Shown: piece by piece, positions 30,661 to 41,977 of the stretch
How positions within the stretch are numbered: position 1 is the stretch's first letter
Layout of the letters: each line of letters starts with the position of its first letter
Assembly (NCBI RefSeq): GCF_905147365.1
Contig: NC_056409.1
Span: 8,871,001 to 8,935,000, forward strand
Direction: 5' to 3'
Source: Aricia agestis
Lineage: Eukaryota; Arthropoda; Insecta; Lepidoptera; Lycaenidae
Length of the DNA: 64,000 bases
Made by a program: the position numbers and the translations under genes
The notes under the pieces: model-generated
What the model was told of the DNA's origin: nothing
What the model saw: only the letters and a program-made list of their open reading frames with translations
Database searches by the model: none

Positions 30661-30918
30661 TTTCAACCTGCATGGTGGTGAGGGGCCTTGCACGGATTTG
30701 CCAACATTATTGCTTGTGTGGTGGTGGTGTTTGCAAGTTCTTGCATGCGAGTGTACGCATAGGCAGTGTGGGAGGAGGGAGGTGCTGTACGCATGCCTAT
30801 GCGTACACTCACTCATTTACTTAAAGGTGGAAGTTGTTTTCGCGGAATATTGCTAAAAATAATAACAAACTAAATTTAAACTATGGATTTCCGCAAAGTA
30901 ACGCCTGATTCCATTAAC

Positions 30919-31327
30919 TATCAAATGAATTGTAAATGAGGTATAAATAAATAAAGTCTAAGTCTACTGTGTTCTGTGGATAATAATATAATAGAAAAGG
31001 CATCTTGGGTACTTTATTTATAAAAAGCTATTAGGTCTTCCAAACAACTACAAATGGAATTTTTCTTACTTTCTTCTACTTTAAAAAACAACATCGAAAA
31101 CTTAAACCTAATCAAGAACAGAAAAGAAACTCGCCAGCGTTATTTTTATAAGGTAATCGTTGCTCGAGAAATAGTTTTCTACTGTATTCTCAAATTAAAG
31201 GGTGCTGGGTATGAAAATTCTCCACAAAGAAGCCTCTGAGTACAACCGCGTCCATACAAGAATGCTTAAAGTATGGATGTGATGGATGATGAGATGATAA
31301 TAGTTATTTTATCACATTACTTGGGCG
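30919..31327. other. AT-rich stretch, no supported feature
   Basis: Starts with the 13-bp target duplication of the Penelope-like palindrome (30919-30931). Nothing else is recognised. Confidence 0.5.
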
Positions 31328-31344
31328 TGATTCGTGACTTTCCG

Positions 31345-31530
31345 ATCTTTGCGACAAGTGGCTGTGGCCGACAAAAATTAAAATAAAATGCCACTTTATG
31401 ACAATAGCGACAAATGTCGCCGCTGTTTTGTAGTGGCGTAGAGTAAAATGAAACTTATAGCCTAATTCATAACGTTGCATTTTATTTGAATTTTTGTCGG
31501 TCGCGGACGCTTGCCACGAGAAACAATCAG
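31345..31530. mobile_element. Small inverted-repeat element
   Basis: GCGACAAGTGGC and GGCCGACAAAAATT then AATAAAATGC on the left mirror GCATTTTATT, AATTTTTGTCGGTC and GCGGACGCTTGCCACG on the right. No coding capacity and no clear target duplication; limits approximate. Confidence 0.45.
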
Positions 31531-31558
31531 ACATCTTTAGAAAAGATGTAAGTTTGCT

Positions 31559-31645
31559 ACCCAACCTGAAATTGAAATGACAATAATAATAATTGGATTA
31601 TATCCAACCTAAAATTGAAATGACAATAATAAGAATAATTGTTGT
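31559..31645. repeat. ~46-bp direct duplication
   Basis: CCAACCTGAAATTGAAATGA and CCAACCTAAAATTGAAATGA, each followed by CAATAATAA, lie about 44-46 bp apart. Confidence 0.65.
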
Positions 31646-31732
31646 ATTGCCATAATTATAAAGTATTTCGCCAATAATATTTTTCTGAAAAAGTATAATT
31701 TCCTGAAAAAGTCTAAAAACAACACTTTTATA

Positions 31733-31872
31733 TAGAAAAATGGATTTTCAATTGTGTTAGTAACGCTAAAACTCGAAAACGGCTGAATGGATTGGGCTGA
31801 TTTTAGTCTTAAAATATTTGTTGATGTCCAGGGAAGGTTTTAAAGTGACACGAAGTTCACCGGGACAGCTAG
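31733..31872 (+). mobile_element. Helitron-like element, GACAGCTAG family
   Basis: GGATTTTCAATTGTGTTAGT, AACGCTAAAACTCGAAAACG, then GTGACACGAAGTTCACCGGG and ACAG CTAG|T at the 3' end. The same sequence, inverted, is at 44355-44588. The 5' end here is approximate. Confidence 0.45.
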
Positions 31873-31879
31873 TATTATT

Positions 31880-32366
31880 ATAAAACAAAGTCGCTTTTTT
31901 TCCCTCATGTCCCTTTGTTCCCTTTAATATTTAAAACTACGCAACGGATTTTGTTGATTCTTTCAGTGTTAGATATCCCATTTATCGAGGAAGGCTACAG
32001 GCTATATTTTATCACGCTAAGACTAATAGGAGCGAAGAAATAGAGGAAAATGTGGAAGAAACGGGGAAAATTATTTCAAAGCGCTAATCTCAGGAACTAC
32101 AGGTGCGATTTAAAAAATTATTTCAGTGTTAGATAGCCCATTTATTGAGAAAGGCTATAAGCTATATTTTATCACGCTAAGACTAATACTCGTAGGAGAA
32201 TGTGGAAAAAACGGAGGAAATTATTTAAAAGGGCTTATCTCGCGAACTACTGGAGCAATTTTTATGTCATTTGGCACAGATAAGAAGTAGAAGAAGGCTA
32301 TCGATTTTAATCATTTTTTCAGTGGCTATATATTTTATACCCGTGCGACGCTGGGCGTGTCGCTAG
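31880..32366 (+). mobile_element. Helitron-like element with ~160-bp internal duplication
   Basis: The 3' end is GTGCGACGCTGGGCGTGTCG CTAG|T, where GCGAC/GTCGC form a terminal hairpin before CTAG. Inside, TTTCAGTGTTAGATA..CCCATTTAT and GGCTATATTTTATCACGCTA-like blocks occur twice (31965 and 32125, 160 bp apart), each followed by GTGGAA..AAACGG and a CTCgcGAACTAC-type block. 5' limit uncertain. Confidence 0.45.
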
Positions 32367-34002
32367 TATCAATATAAAAAGTATCTAGCCAGCTGTAGCC
32401 GATTCTCAGACCTACCGAATATGCATATAAAAGGTAAAAATCAGTAAATCCGTTTCAGAAGAGTACGGTAACTAGCATTGTGACACGAGAATTGTATAAA
32501 TAAGATATCTATTTTGTATGCCTTATTAAATACTTTCTATAAAATAGTTGCAAATGCCATATCTAATATTTTCTCGCATCGCGGATCCAAGTAGCCATTA
32601 CGACGCTCTCTGAGGGAAATTGCTTTCACGCGCGCACTTCATTTCTCTTGTAAATTTCATTTTTTATCTATCCTGCCAGTTCGGCTGCCTGTTTGTTATA
32701 CAAAGGAGTTTTAAGCATAAAATTGTATCACTCACTATACGCATTTCCTGTCTAGTTAAATCAGCACACGGAAGAAATTGGCGTTCCAGCGAAATTTGTG
32801 TCGTAAGTCGTAACTCGTAGTTTTCTCTCTTTCTCTCGTCTCTCTTTACAACTGCTACAATAAGATTAACCTTTTTATCACTAAAAAGATACCTAAACTT
32901 GTGCATAAGGAGTTCGTTGTATAAAACATATTCGAACGTAAACATATTCGGTTGTATAAAAAGCTCCATAAAGCGTGTTTACACGTGGCCGTAAAACGTA
33001 CCGTGTGTACCCGCCCTTATAGCGCGGAGTTTACATTAAATAATATTTCAACAATCGCATTTCCCCAGTGTAACCGCGCCAGATATGTTTACAACGTACA
33101 CGAACGTAAATTGAGTTTTTTCATAACTCCTTTAATATTCATGACGTCGGTAAAGTTATTATTACGAAAACTTTTTTTCATACTTTTTACGATGATACTT
33201 TCAATTAAGGTAATTGGAGTTTATTTTCCGCGAAACAAAATTATTGATGTTACATTTTTGATGATATTAAGGTATTGAAGTCTAATATAAATTCTCATGT
33301 CACGGGGTGAACTCCTCTGAAACGGCTCGACCGATTTTCGTGAACCTTAGCGAGCATAATATCGGCTAGGGTTGAGAATCGGACAACATCTGCATTTTAT
33401 ATTGATAAGTGCATTTGTTGAATAAAATATAAAAGTAAATTATTACAACCCAAGACTGACGGCAACTATTGCCTATGATAGCGATGGACATTGCCATGGT
33501 AACATACTTATTTAGTCACTTCAGTAAAATAATATGGGCGAAATACTTTATATGGCAAAACAACGTTTGCCGGAACTGCAGCTACTTATTTTATATTTTA
33601 TACTTTTGCCCTTGTTTTTCATAATATAAAGAATAATTTATTCCTGAAATAATTTTTGTGTGGAAGATTATCGTTTATTTGATGATTTACTGTAGCAATA
33701 TTTCATCAATAATAATAATATGAAGCAAGCTTTATTAAGTGCAACCTTAGTAAGCTCCCCAATTGGGGCCCGTGTTTAGCCTTAGGGGCGAGTGAAACGC
33801 CCATACTGGAGCTGGGTTCCCACTAGGCAGAACATTGACTCCATCAGCGGACGGTGGTGTCGGGTAAGTAATAAGTAATAACTAATAGGTATTCTTTCCG
33901 TAGCTAATACGAAAGAAGTTCCGAGGATTACCGTAGAGGTTAAGTATCATAATAATATATATGAGTGCGGCATCTTCACACCGCACCCAGGAAGTTCCAC
34001 TT
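32367..34002. other. AT-rich stretch with repeat fragments
   Basis: At about 33290-33400 there is an interspersed-repeat fragment (CCTCTGAAACGGCTCGACCG, ATTTTCGTGAA). The rest, including ORFs at 32620-33278, has no recognisable content. Confidence 0.4.
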
Positions 34003-34225
34003 AGAGCCTGTCCACACGGGCGCTGCGTCATCGCAGCGTTATCACGAAGCAGTCTTAACTCTTAACGTCAACACACCCTCCAGCTTTGTCTAGGGGCTGC
34101 TGTCCGTCATGTGTGCGTTGCGCGCCGTGTGAACGCCTTGATTATTTTATTTTGTATGTAAAACAACGCAACGGCAGCGCTGCGTCGACGCAAGGCTGAC
34201 GCAACGCGCCGTGTGGACTGGCTCT
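34003..34225. mobile_element. 223-bp MITE
   Basis: Terminal inverted repeats AGAGCCTGTCCACACGGGCG and, inverted, AGAGCCAGTCCACACGGCGC. Interior is rich in TGCGTC / GACGCA blocks. No coding capacity. No clean target duplication was found, so superfamily is open. Confidence 0.6.
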
Positions 34226-34875
34226 TACTCCAGCAGCCCCTCTCGAAATATCACTAGTAAAATTACTATTATTAATATTATTATTAGTCACCGTTAGTGT
34301 CCCACCCACACACCAGTCACCACTGGACAAAGGCTTCCTCTACTTTTTTCCACACGTCTCTATTCTTCGCTGTATTGGTCACTCTTAATCGTCTACAGTT
34401 CGTCGCACCACCTTTTCTTGGGTCTTCCTCTGTCTACCGATATTAACAATAAAATAAATATTTAAAAACATAAGCAATAAAATACATCATAGAGGATTCG
34501 AATCGAAACGAAAACCGTTTTAAAATTCATAGTTGTTTTCTCCGGAGATTTTTCAGAAGACAATAAATTTGAAGTTTACGGAATAAACAAATTTTATTAC
34601 GTCTTGCATTTGAATGGCAAAACGTAAAAATAGGAGCTAAGCTTTCTCAGTCGAAGTGCCAAAGAATAACATCTTTGGTTTAGTAGTGCTTACATTTTTA
34701 CATAATTTTCTAAAGTTATTAACAATTGCATGTAACATATTTGTAGCTCATTTGGTTTGAATATTCAACTTAATTTTAAATTTTATTTTAATATTATTAT
34801 TAAATATTAAAGTACTTACACATATAACTAAGGACTTTGAGAAAAATTCAAGTAACTACCTGTTGCTATTATTGA
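34226..34875. other. Repeat fragment followed by AT-rich DNA
   Basis: 34290-34440 contains CACCACTGGACAAAGGCTTC and nearby text resembling a dispersed retroposon tail common in insects; I cannot name it. The rest shows nothing. Confidence 0.35.
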
Positions 34876-34938
34876 TATAGAGCAAAAAAGGCCAAAAAAT
34901 TACGTTTGTTGTATGGGATATTTAAATATTTTTTTTAG

Positions 34939-35111
34939 TGTGGGATAAGCGTGTGGTGGCCAAAGGAAGAACTTCCGACCGAGCGAGGTGTTATGCTCGG
35001 TCAGGCCGGTGCCCACGTGATACATCTCAGCTGTCGTATATATACCGACGCGCTCAGAAAACTTCGATAGCGCGATGCAAGAATGTTAGACGAATTGTGG
35101 GTACCGCCACA
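34939..35111 (-). repeat. TRIM 3' LTR
   Basis: 173 bp, TGTGGGATAAGC to GTACCGCCACA. Contains a TATATATAC box readable on the minus strand and GCTCGGTCAGG / CCGAGCGAGG blocks. Confidence 0.85.
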
Positions 35112-35477
35112 TCACTCCCCCCCGAAGACCGGAGGTCGAATCATGAAGTCTTGTCGCTTGAGTCGCCAGTGCCAGTGAGTTCCAGTGAGTCGGAACTGCT
35201 GCAGTGAGTCCCAGTGAGTCGGAACTGTAAGCTGCTGCAAGGGATCCAGTGAGTCGGATAAGCTGCCGTGCGGGGGCCGATGCTACGTGCTGACCAGGAG
35301 AGATGTGCTCTGCTTGCTGACCGGTCGTGTAGTGAGAAAGCCCGATGATGCCGATGCGGAGTCGCCTAGGCCGCGGTACATTGCGGCTAGTGGACGAAGT
35401 ACCCGATGAGGCGATGCTGGCTGGCGCGGTGCGGAGGGGCGGGGAGTGATGATGATGAAGGAGACGTGTTCTGTCGA

Positions 35478-35486
35478 GGGTCACCA
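35478..35486 (-). other. TRIM primer-binding site
   Basis: Minus-strand TGGTGACCC, 1 bp inside the right LTR. It would pair with a tRNA ending GGGTCACCA. The specific tRNA is not certain. Confidence 0.6.
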
Positions 35487-35487
35487 A

Positions 35488-35660
35488 TGTGGGATAAGCG
35501 TGTGGTGGCCAAAGGAAGATCTTCCGACCGAGCGAGGTGTTATGCTCGGTCAGGCCGGTGCCCACGTGATACATCTCAGCTGTCGTATATATACCGACGC
35601 GCTCAGAAAACTTCGATAGCGCGATACAGGAATGTTAGGCGAATTGAGGGTACCGCCACA
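35488..35660 (-). repeat. TRIM 5' LTR
   Basis: 173 bp, about 97% identical to 34939-35111 by eye. Confidence 0.85.
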
Positions 35661-35830
35661 TTAGTATTTGTTGTTATAGCGGCAACAGATATGCATAATC
35701 TGGGAAAATTTCAACTCCCTAGCTATTACTGTTCTCGAGTTACAGCCTGGAGAATGACAGACAGACGGACAGACATCGAAGTCTCAGTAATAGGGTCCCA
35801 TTTTTACCCTTTGGGTACGGAACCCTAAAA

Positions 35831-37433
35831 ATGAACTTGATTCTTAGTTATGGTAGGTACACAAAAGATAACAGTAAATTTCAAAATAGATTATTATAGA
35901 GAGCAGTATATTAACGTTAATGAATTAAGCTGCCTGTAAGATAACATGATACCCAACCTCAGGGGTATTTGTATTACATTTAGTTACAATTTTAACCTAA
36001 GTAAACAATATGTGTATAACATGAAAGCAGCGGGCGGGTAACTTGTGTTTGTGTTGCTAAGTACAGGGTAAATATCGGTTAGAGCATCCTAAAAAGTTGT
36101 TTAAGGTTTTACACAGCTTATGTTGTATATCAGGAGCCTTAACCGATGACGGCGAAGGGTTAAGACCGCAAGATTTCACGAGTTGCACAAGAACTCCACG
36201 TTGTAAGGAGGAGCTCGAAAATAGATCAAATGTGACGCAGTTAACTATTTATTGTGTCGTTGAATCACCTGTATTTTCATAATTCATATATTTTTCCTTT
36301 CATTTTGAATATTCTATTTTTCATAATATCTGGGGAATGACATTGCCAAAATCATTATAAAAATATAGAAGACCAATATTAATTCATCAAGCCCCATACG
36401 GTCACCGGTGACCGAGACACAATAGAAATTCTATTGTGTCTCGTTTTTACACCAGAGCTTCCGATGCGTATACCAAAGCTGGGAAAATATAAAAGCAAAA
36501 GTTCATAATCGTGCTCATAGCAGCGCTAATAAATACTCCGCCATGTTTGTTAGCCGGATAATCCCGCACTTAGTACAGTCTGCTGATTGCAGTTATATCA
36601 TAATCTGATTGTACAATAACGTCGGTTTATTAGCACCATCAGTTAGTACTAATACTTATGTTTTATGCAATAATGAAAAGTCGGAACACGATACCAAAAA
36701 TGTTACGGTGTTCAATGAAATATTATCAGTAAATTCGGATAAGTAGTAATTACCTACCATCCTTTTGTCTTCGCCGCAAGCAGCCTCCATCTAAGTTGGA
36801 CTTCAGCCTGTCAGGACTAAGACGAAAGGGTCAAGCCGATGCGTGAATCAGGGTCCGCGGAGCGTCGACGCTGCGACAACGCAACGCACCGCAACGGAAC
36901 AATGTGGCGTCGCCCTAAATCGTTACTTCAACGTGCAAATTAATTCACGAATCAAATCACACAAAACCGCTCAATTAATCATAATTTGGAACTCCAAAGT
37001 AGCAGGAACCCCTGAGTGCCATCGTCGTAAATACCGTTAAGTTACCGAGTGCGCGTAAATTACGCTATCACGCATCACGTTGGACCAATCATCATTTGTC
37101 ACGCGTGATAACGAGTGATGCAGACGTGTCACTCTAACTGCACTCCCCCGTAACTCTAATTGAATCAAATAGATCCGTACATCTGTGATGATGGATACCA
37201 CTGATATCGTTTATTTTAATTGTTACACATAAAAGTTAATTTATCAGTTGCAGTTAACGCTCGCCGTTTATTATTTTGATAACATTTATTATGTCCCGCG
37301 TAACTTATTTATTACGTGGTGTATTTGAATATGTTTTTTTTTTAATTTAAATTATACGTAACACAATTATAACATTCTGGTTATATTAATAATTATTATT
37401 ATTATGTGACGTACCTATATAGTAGTTTGGATA
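35831..37433. other. Mostly unannotated stretch
   Basis: Holds the TTAA-bounded repeat end at 36382-36443 listed separately. A short GACGCTGCGACAACGCAACG patch near 36870 resembles the interior of the 34003 MITE. No gene seen. Confidence 0.4.
36382..36443. repeat. Possible TTAA-element end with a perfect hairpin
   Basis: CATCAAGCCCCATACGGTCA and CCGGTGACCGAGACACAATAG match 40594-40637 (CATCAAGCCCCATAAGCTCA, CCGGTGAGCGAGACATAATAG), and both have TTAA a few bases upstream. Here the text is followed by its own inverted copy: CGAGACACAATAGAA (36413-36427), one base, then the exact complement (36429-36443). Confidence 0.45.
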
Positions 37434-37435
37434 TA

Positions 37436-37694
37436 CAGGGTGTAACAAAAATAAGTGATAATACTTTAGGGTGTGTACGTGTTCCTTGTAGCGAGTTTAC
37501 TGTGAAAGTAACAGCGCTGAAATACCAAAAATTTTTTTCACTTTTGTATGGGGAAACTCGTGACGCTCGGGCCATTGCCCATACAAAAGTGAAAAAAAAA
37601 TTTCGTCTTTCAGAGCTGCTACTTTCACAGTGAACTCTCTACAAGGAACACGTACACACCCTAAAGTATTATCACTTATTTTTGTTACACACTG
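37436..37694. mobile_element. Palindromic TA-target MITE, copy 1
   Basis: Flanked by TA. Ends CAGGGTGTAACAAAAATAAG and its inverse. Arms mirror through TGATAATACTTTAGGGTGTG, CGTGTTCCTTGTAG, AGTTCACTGTGAAAGTA and TTTTTTCACTTTTGTATGGG. TA target duplication and extended TIRs fit the Tc1/mariner-type MITEs. No coding capacity. Confidence 0.7.
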
Positions 37695-37696
37695 TA

Positions 37697-39462
37697 TAGT
37701 TATAGGATATTATAATTAAATAGAAAAAAACGTTGTTTTATCTTGAATTATCTTCAAAATTACGATAGCAATTTAGTTTACGATTCCCTCGAGGTTTCGT
37801 AAGTATTAAAACATATTTTAAACATAGGTAACTGAAGTAAAGTTACCATTGATATTTTCTGTGATATTGTCAAGTTCAAATTATAAGTATTATGGATCAG
37901 GCTGTTGATGAAGATGATTATAATCGATGAAGTACATCTGAACTTGGCATTGGATTGGATTTCAACTCTTTTTTTAGGCCAAAAATTAGCCTATAGGAAC
38001 TAGGCCCTATCTTAACAGGTAAGTATGTTTTTGGTGGGATAAATATATGCTGTAATCTACGTGGAACCACATCTTCTTTTGATTAGTTCGGTAGCGATTC
38101 CCAGAGCAGTATTAGCGTGTCTCCCGGGCTGGAAGTCATATTAAAGTTTCAGCCGTGGCCGCTCCTAGCCCCTGGCTAGTTCCTGATATAATTAATGCAT
38201 GCACGTGACTGCTCTTGGTATTCACTAATAACTAATAAGTTTACGGGCAGACTAGAAGCCAATATAGAAAACTAATGATAGTATACTTAAGACTCTTCCC
38301 ATTTCTTGGAAATAAATATTGTGTAAAAAAAATACTCACCTGCAATCGCCAGGCGCAAAGTAAGCTCTTGGCTGCCGATGATGAATCAAAAATGTGATAA
38401 CAACTCAAAATTATTCAGAGGGAAGGTATTTATACAAGCCGGCTTCCTTTCATATAATTTAATAGATTCATACTGAAATGAAAGAAATAAATAACTTAAT
38501 ATTTCAAGTAAATTATTTAGGTTAGTTCATAATTATACATATTTTATAGATATTAAAAATCGTTTCTTTAAAAAATATTCTCGGACATGTGAATTAAAAA
38601 TATTTTAAAATACAATACCGATTGTTTTATCAACAATTTATAAAATACTTTTGTAGGAAAATAAGAAATGTCTCAGATCACATGTAATTGTTGGCCGAGG
38701 CGAAGCCGAGATCAACTAACATATTGTGATCTGAGGCTTTCTTATTTACTGCCCATGGTGCGTACATACCATTTTTCTCATCGTCACAGAAGCGGAAAAC
38801 GGCAACATCGGTAAGGGCAGGTAAGAAAGTTGACGTTTCCCGCCCGGAGGTGAGAAAATAAAATTACACTGTGAAATAAAAACATAAAGACGTATTTTAT
38901 TTCATTTGTATTTTAATTCAATTTCATAAATTATTGGTGCTGTTAAATTTTGAATTTATTTAAAATACGATTATTATTTTAAATATTTAATTTGTAATTT
39001 CAGTGTTTACCCAAATCCCAATATGATGTGGGAAATAAAAGTTAAAATTGGTAGTAATTTATTTAATAATTTTAAAGTATTTGATAGTGTGTATCCTTCC
39101 TACTACGTAAAGTGATACACTTTCAAATCATAGCTGTAGCTATTACATTACACATCGCACTATGGATAAACTTTGTAAGCTTGTATCACGTCTTATCTAC
39201 GTAAAGTAATTTATCATGTAGAGTAGTGTCTAACTTGCTTGCTATTTACGAATAAGTAACATTATTTATGATTTACAGTAAGTACTAACTTTAATAATAG
39301 CATATCCTTAGCATATTAATTAATAGGATTTTTTTCGCACATGAAATTGGTTTCCAGTAAAAAAACTATTCATTACTAGAGATCGCCCAATGATCGAAAT
39401 TCGACTTTAAATAAAAAAATAAATTATAAGTTTTAAATTCCAACGCTAATCTATCTAATTTC
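37697..39462. other. AT-rich stretch, little recognised
   Basis: A short inverted repeat lies at about 38661-38752 (TCTCAGATCACATGT against ACATATTGTGATCTGAGG around GGCCGAGGCGAAGCCGAG). Nothing else is supported. Confidence 0.4.
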
Positions 39463-39464
39463 TA

Positions 39465-39732
39465 CATGTGTAACAAAAATAAGTGATAATACTTTAGGGT
39501 GTGTACGTGTTCCTTGTAGAGAGTTCAATGTGAAAGTAGCAGCGCTGAAAGACGAAAAATTTTTTTCACTTTTGTATGGGCAAGGGCCCGGGCGTCACGA
39601 GTTTCCCCATACAAAAGTGAAAAAAAAATTTGGTCTTTCAGCGCTGCTACTTTCACATTGAACTCTCTACAAGGAACATGTCCGTATACCGTGTACCGTA
39701 ACAGTATTATCACTTATTTTTGTTACACCCTG
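39465..39732. mobile_element. Palindromic TA-target MITE, copy 2
   Basis: Same structure as 37436-37694, flanked by TA at 39463-39464 and 39733-39734. A GGGCAAGGGCCCGGGCG spacer sits at the centre. Confidence 0.7.
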
Positions 39733-39734
39733 TA

Positions 39735-41223
39735 TATTCTATAATATTTGTCAAAATATTGACTTTATTATTTTTTAGCTGGCATAGGTCTTTGTTTTTT
39801 AGGCATAATTCCTGGGACTAGGATTGTCAATCAAAATCTCCTAGTGTGTGTGTTGTAGTGTGTGTAATGTTTTATTTGTTAAAAAAATGTATGCTTAAAG
39901 TATAATTTCACAATAGTATTAGCTCGATGCACTCCTTCACCATATAAACTATAACTGTGCAAAATTTCATACACCTACGTTTCTGAATTTTTCGTCAAAA
40001 TAGATCCAAAGTTTTTCGCTTATATAGATTTCCTGGATTTAAAGTTCCCGTGGCTGAAGTGCAAAGAGGTGACAGATAGACACACATTAGCATTAATTAT
40101 AATATTATTTCGGATTTAACGTTTCATACTTAACCCTTTTCTTCATAAAAACCGTCATTTGAATATATTATTAAAAACAAAATGAAGTCTAGTGCAACGG
40201 ACCACAGTGACAAAGCACAAGCTCTAATTAAATGACGTACTCCGTTGGGAAAGTACGCGGGGTGGGATTTTGTCGCTTTTTAATATAAAAAGTTCATTAA
40301 CCCGTGTCCACATTGATGCGGTGCGCCGTGCACGTCCCAATCGGGGTATCATTTTCGTTCTTATTACTATTAATTATTTAGTAAAACTTTATAACATTTA
40401 AGTAGTAAGAACATAAACATGTAAATTTTAATCATCTTGTCTTTCTTTTAAACTTTCAAATCTTATGTTAAGAACTTATTTTTTCATCAGTACTTATACA
40501 AAAATTATCATCGTAAGTACTTTCAAATAGATTTATAATTAATCTAGAAAACAAAGTAAGAAGTCCACTTTCTCAGACCTTGTTTATATTTAACCCATCA
40601 AGCCCCATAAGCTCACCGGTGAGCGAGACATAATAGAATAACAATAGATTTCCAGGAATCCACGATCGAAGGATTAAAGAAATATTAAAAATTCAAATCC
40701 CTTTTATTCTTGTAAAAAGTTTGATCAATTATTTTTTCTTATCATTGAGTAATTCTTCGGTTGAATGAGTTTATCGTAGTAACTTTTTCGTTTTTACATA
40801 ATTTACAATACAAAATGTTTTATCAACTTTCACTTTTAAAATACAGAAGATAATAAACAGAATTTATCATCTTCTGTTATAAAGTTTTAAGGTAGATTCT
40901 TATTCTACAAATTGAAGAGCTCTCCTGGCTTAATGTAGTGGGTACTCGTACGCCGCATATTATTATAATGAAGTTTTGGTTGTTTAGTTTTTACCTTCTT
41001 TTCACCACTATGATCCAGCTAAGCTACTGGAGAAAATAATAATGTAGGTGCCTAGTAGACCTCTGCGGTCAGATAATTCCAAGCCATCTGTAGTCTATAC
41101 CAAACAATAGATAGGTGATAATGATAAATAATTATTCATTTAAGGTGTATTTATAGTTGATTTCGACCAGTCTGCCCCAAAAGTTTTCTGAAAAACCAGA
41201 TGTGGTTGAACTTTATTAATATA
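39735..41223. other. AT-rich stretch with repeat fragments
   Basis: 39940-40100 (GTGCAAAATTTCATACACCT, GATCCAAAGTTTTTCGC) resembles a dispersed repeat. 40594-40637 is a second copy of the TTAA-adjacent CATCAAGCCCCATA sequence. No gene seen. Confidence 0.4.
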
Positions 41224-41458
41224 CAAGCTTTTGCCCGCGGCTTCGCTCGCGTTAAGAAGTATTATTATATACAAACTTTCATCCCCTATTTCAACCCCTT
41301 GGGGTTGGAATTTATCAAAATCCTTTCTAAGCGGATGCCTGCGTCATAACATCTACCTGCATGCCAAATTTCAGCCCGATCCGTCCAGTGGTTTGGGCTG
41401 TGCGTTGATAGATCACTATGTCAATCAGTCAGTCACCTTTGAGTTTTATATATATAGA
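41224..41458 (-). mobile_element. Helitron-like non-autonomous element
   Basis: Minus strand begins TCTATATATATAAAACTCAA and ends GAGCGAAGCCGCGGGCAAAA. It matches the 15247-15485 copy over its full length. The terminal CTAG is decayed. Confidence 0.6.
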
Positions 41459-41506
41459 TAGAAGATAGATTTAATATAAAAAGGATATTTTCTCTTTAAT
41501 TTTATA

Positions 41507-41721
41507 TCTATACTAATATTATAAATGAGAAAGTGTGTATGTACGTGTGTATGTAGATAGTCTATATGTTACCTCTTCTCGCCCAAACCGCTAAACAAAT
41601 TTTGCTGAAATTTGGTATTTAAATATTTTGAGTCCCGGAAAAGGACATAAAATACTTTTTATGCTGAAAAAATATACGGTTCGACGAATTTTGGCGCAAC
41701 AGAGTTGCGGGCGTTATCTAG
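41507..41721 (+). mobile_element. Helitron-like non-autonomous element
   Basis: Begins A|TCTATACTAATATTATAAAT, contains CCCAAACCGCTAAACAAATT and TTTTGCTGAAATTTGG, and ends GTTGCGGGCGTTAT CTAG|T. Confidence 0.55.
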
Positions 41722-41977
41722 TTATCTATATTTTCGTTTGTTTATTAAATAATAATCCTCAAAATAAACAGCTATCCATTAGTATATCGTATTAATATAA
41801 AATGATGTTTGACGTCAATTAATACGGCGGCTTCGGGATGGAGGTCTCGGGGGAAATCCCGCCGTAACCTGGAATTGACCTTACGGCTGGTATTTGCGCA
41901 AGATTGCGTGTAAATTAGGTACACGTGATATTTTTTTCAGAAGCTGATTAAGATTACGTTTAATCTTATTGTCTCAT

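Larger units (their letters stand above)
29378..30918. mobile_element. Palindromic pair of Penelope-like element 3' ends, inserted as one unit
   Basis: Arms 29376-30118 and 30137-30879 are inverted copies 743 bp long, separated by an 18-bp centre. I saw one clear mismatch between arms (near 29680 / 30575). Each arm holds, centre to outside, a GIY-YIG endonuclease fragment with its stop codon, a TATA-like box, a hammerhead-ribozyme-like core and a GC-rich tail. Outside, the 13-bp TATCAAATGAATT occurs at 29365-29377 and 30919-30931, a target duplication bracketing the palindrome plus a 39-bp extension on the right (30880-30918). GIY-YIG joined to an RT is the signature of Penelope-like elements; here the RT part is absent. 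Inverted partial copies are known in this class. Confidence 0.85.
34939..35660 (-). mobile_element. TRIM: 722-bp miniature LTR retroelement
   Basis: Two 173-bp direct repeats, each TGTGGGATAAGC...TACCGCCACA with TGTGG/CCACA inverted ends, enclose 376 bp with no retroelement ORF. The 4-bp TTAG flanks both sides (34935-34938, 35661-35664). On the minus strand a primer-binding-like TGGTGACCC lies 1 bp after the right LTR and a purine run (GGGGGGGAGTGA) abuts the left LTR, which fixes orientation. It depends on a larger element for proteins. The LTRs differ at about 5 of 173 positions. The interior has CCAGTGAGTCGGAACTG-type short repeats. Confidence 0.85.
34876..35830 (-). repeat. Copy of the GGTTCCGTACC repeat split by a TRIM element
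   Basis: Outer pieces 34876-34938 (CAAAAAAGGCCAAAAAATTA, TTGTTGTATGGG) and 35661-35830 (TATTTGTTGTTATAGCGGCA ... GGGTACGGAACCCTAAAAA) join to match the family as seen at 54107-54477. The 722-bp insertion between them is the TRIM. Confidence 0.7.

Noticed and set aside
34003..34225. hAT assignment for this MITE
   Set aside because: I tried several end positions and found no 8-bp target duplication, so the superfamily is left open.
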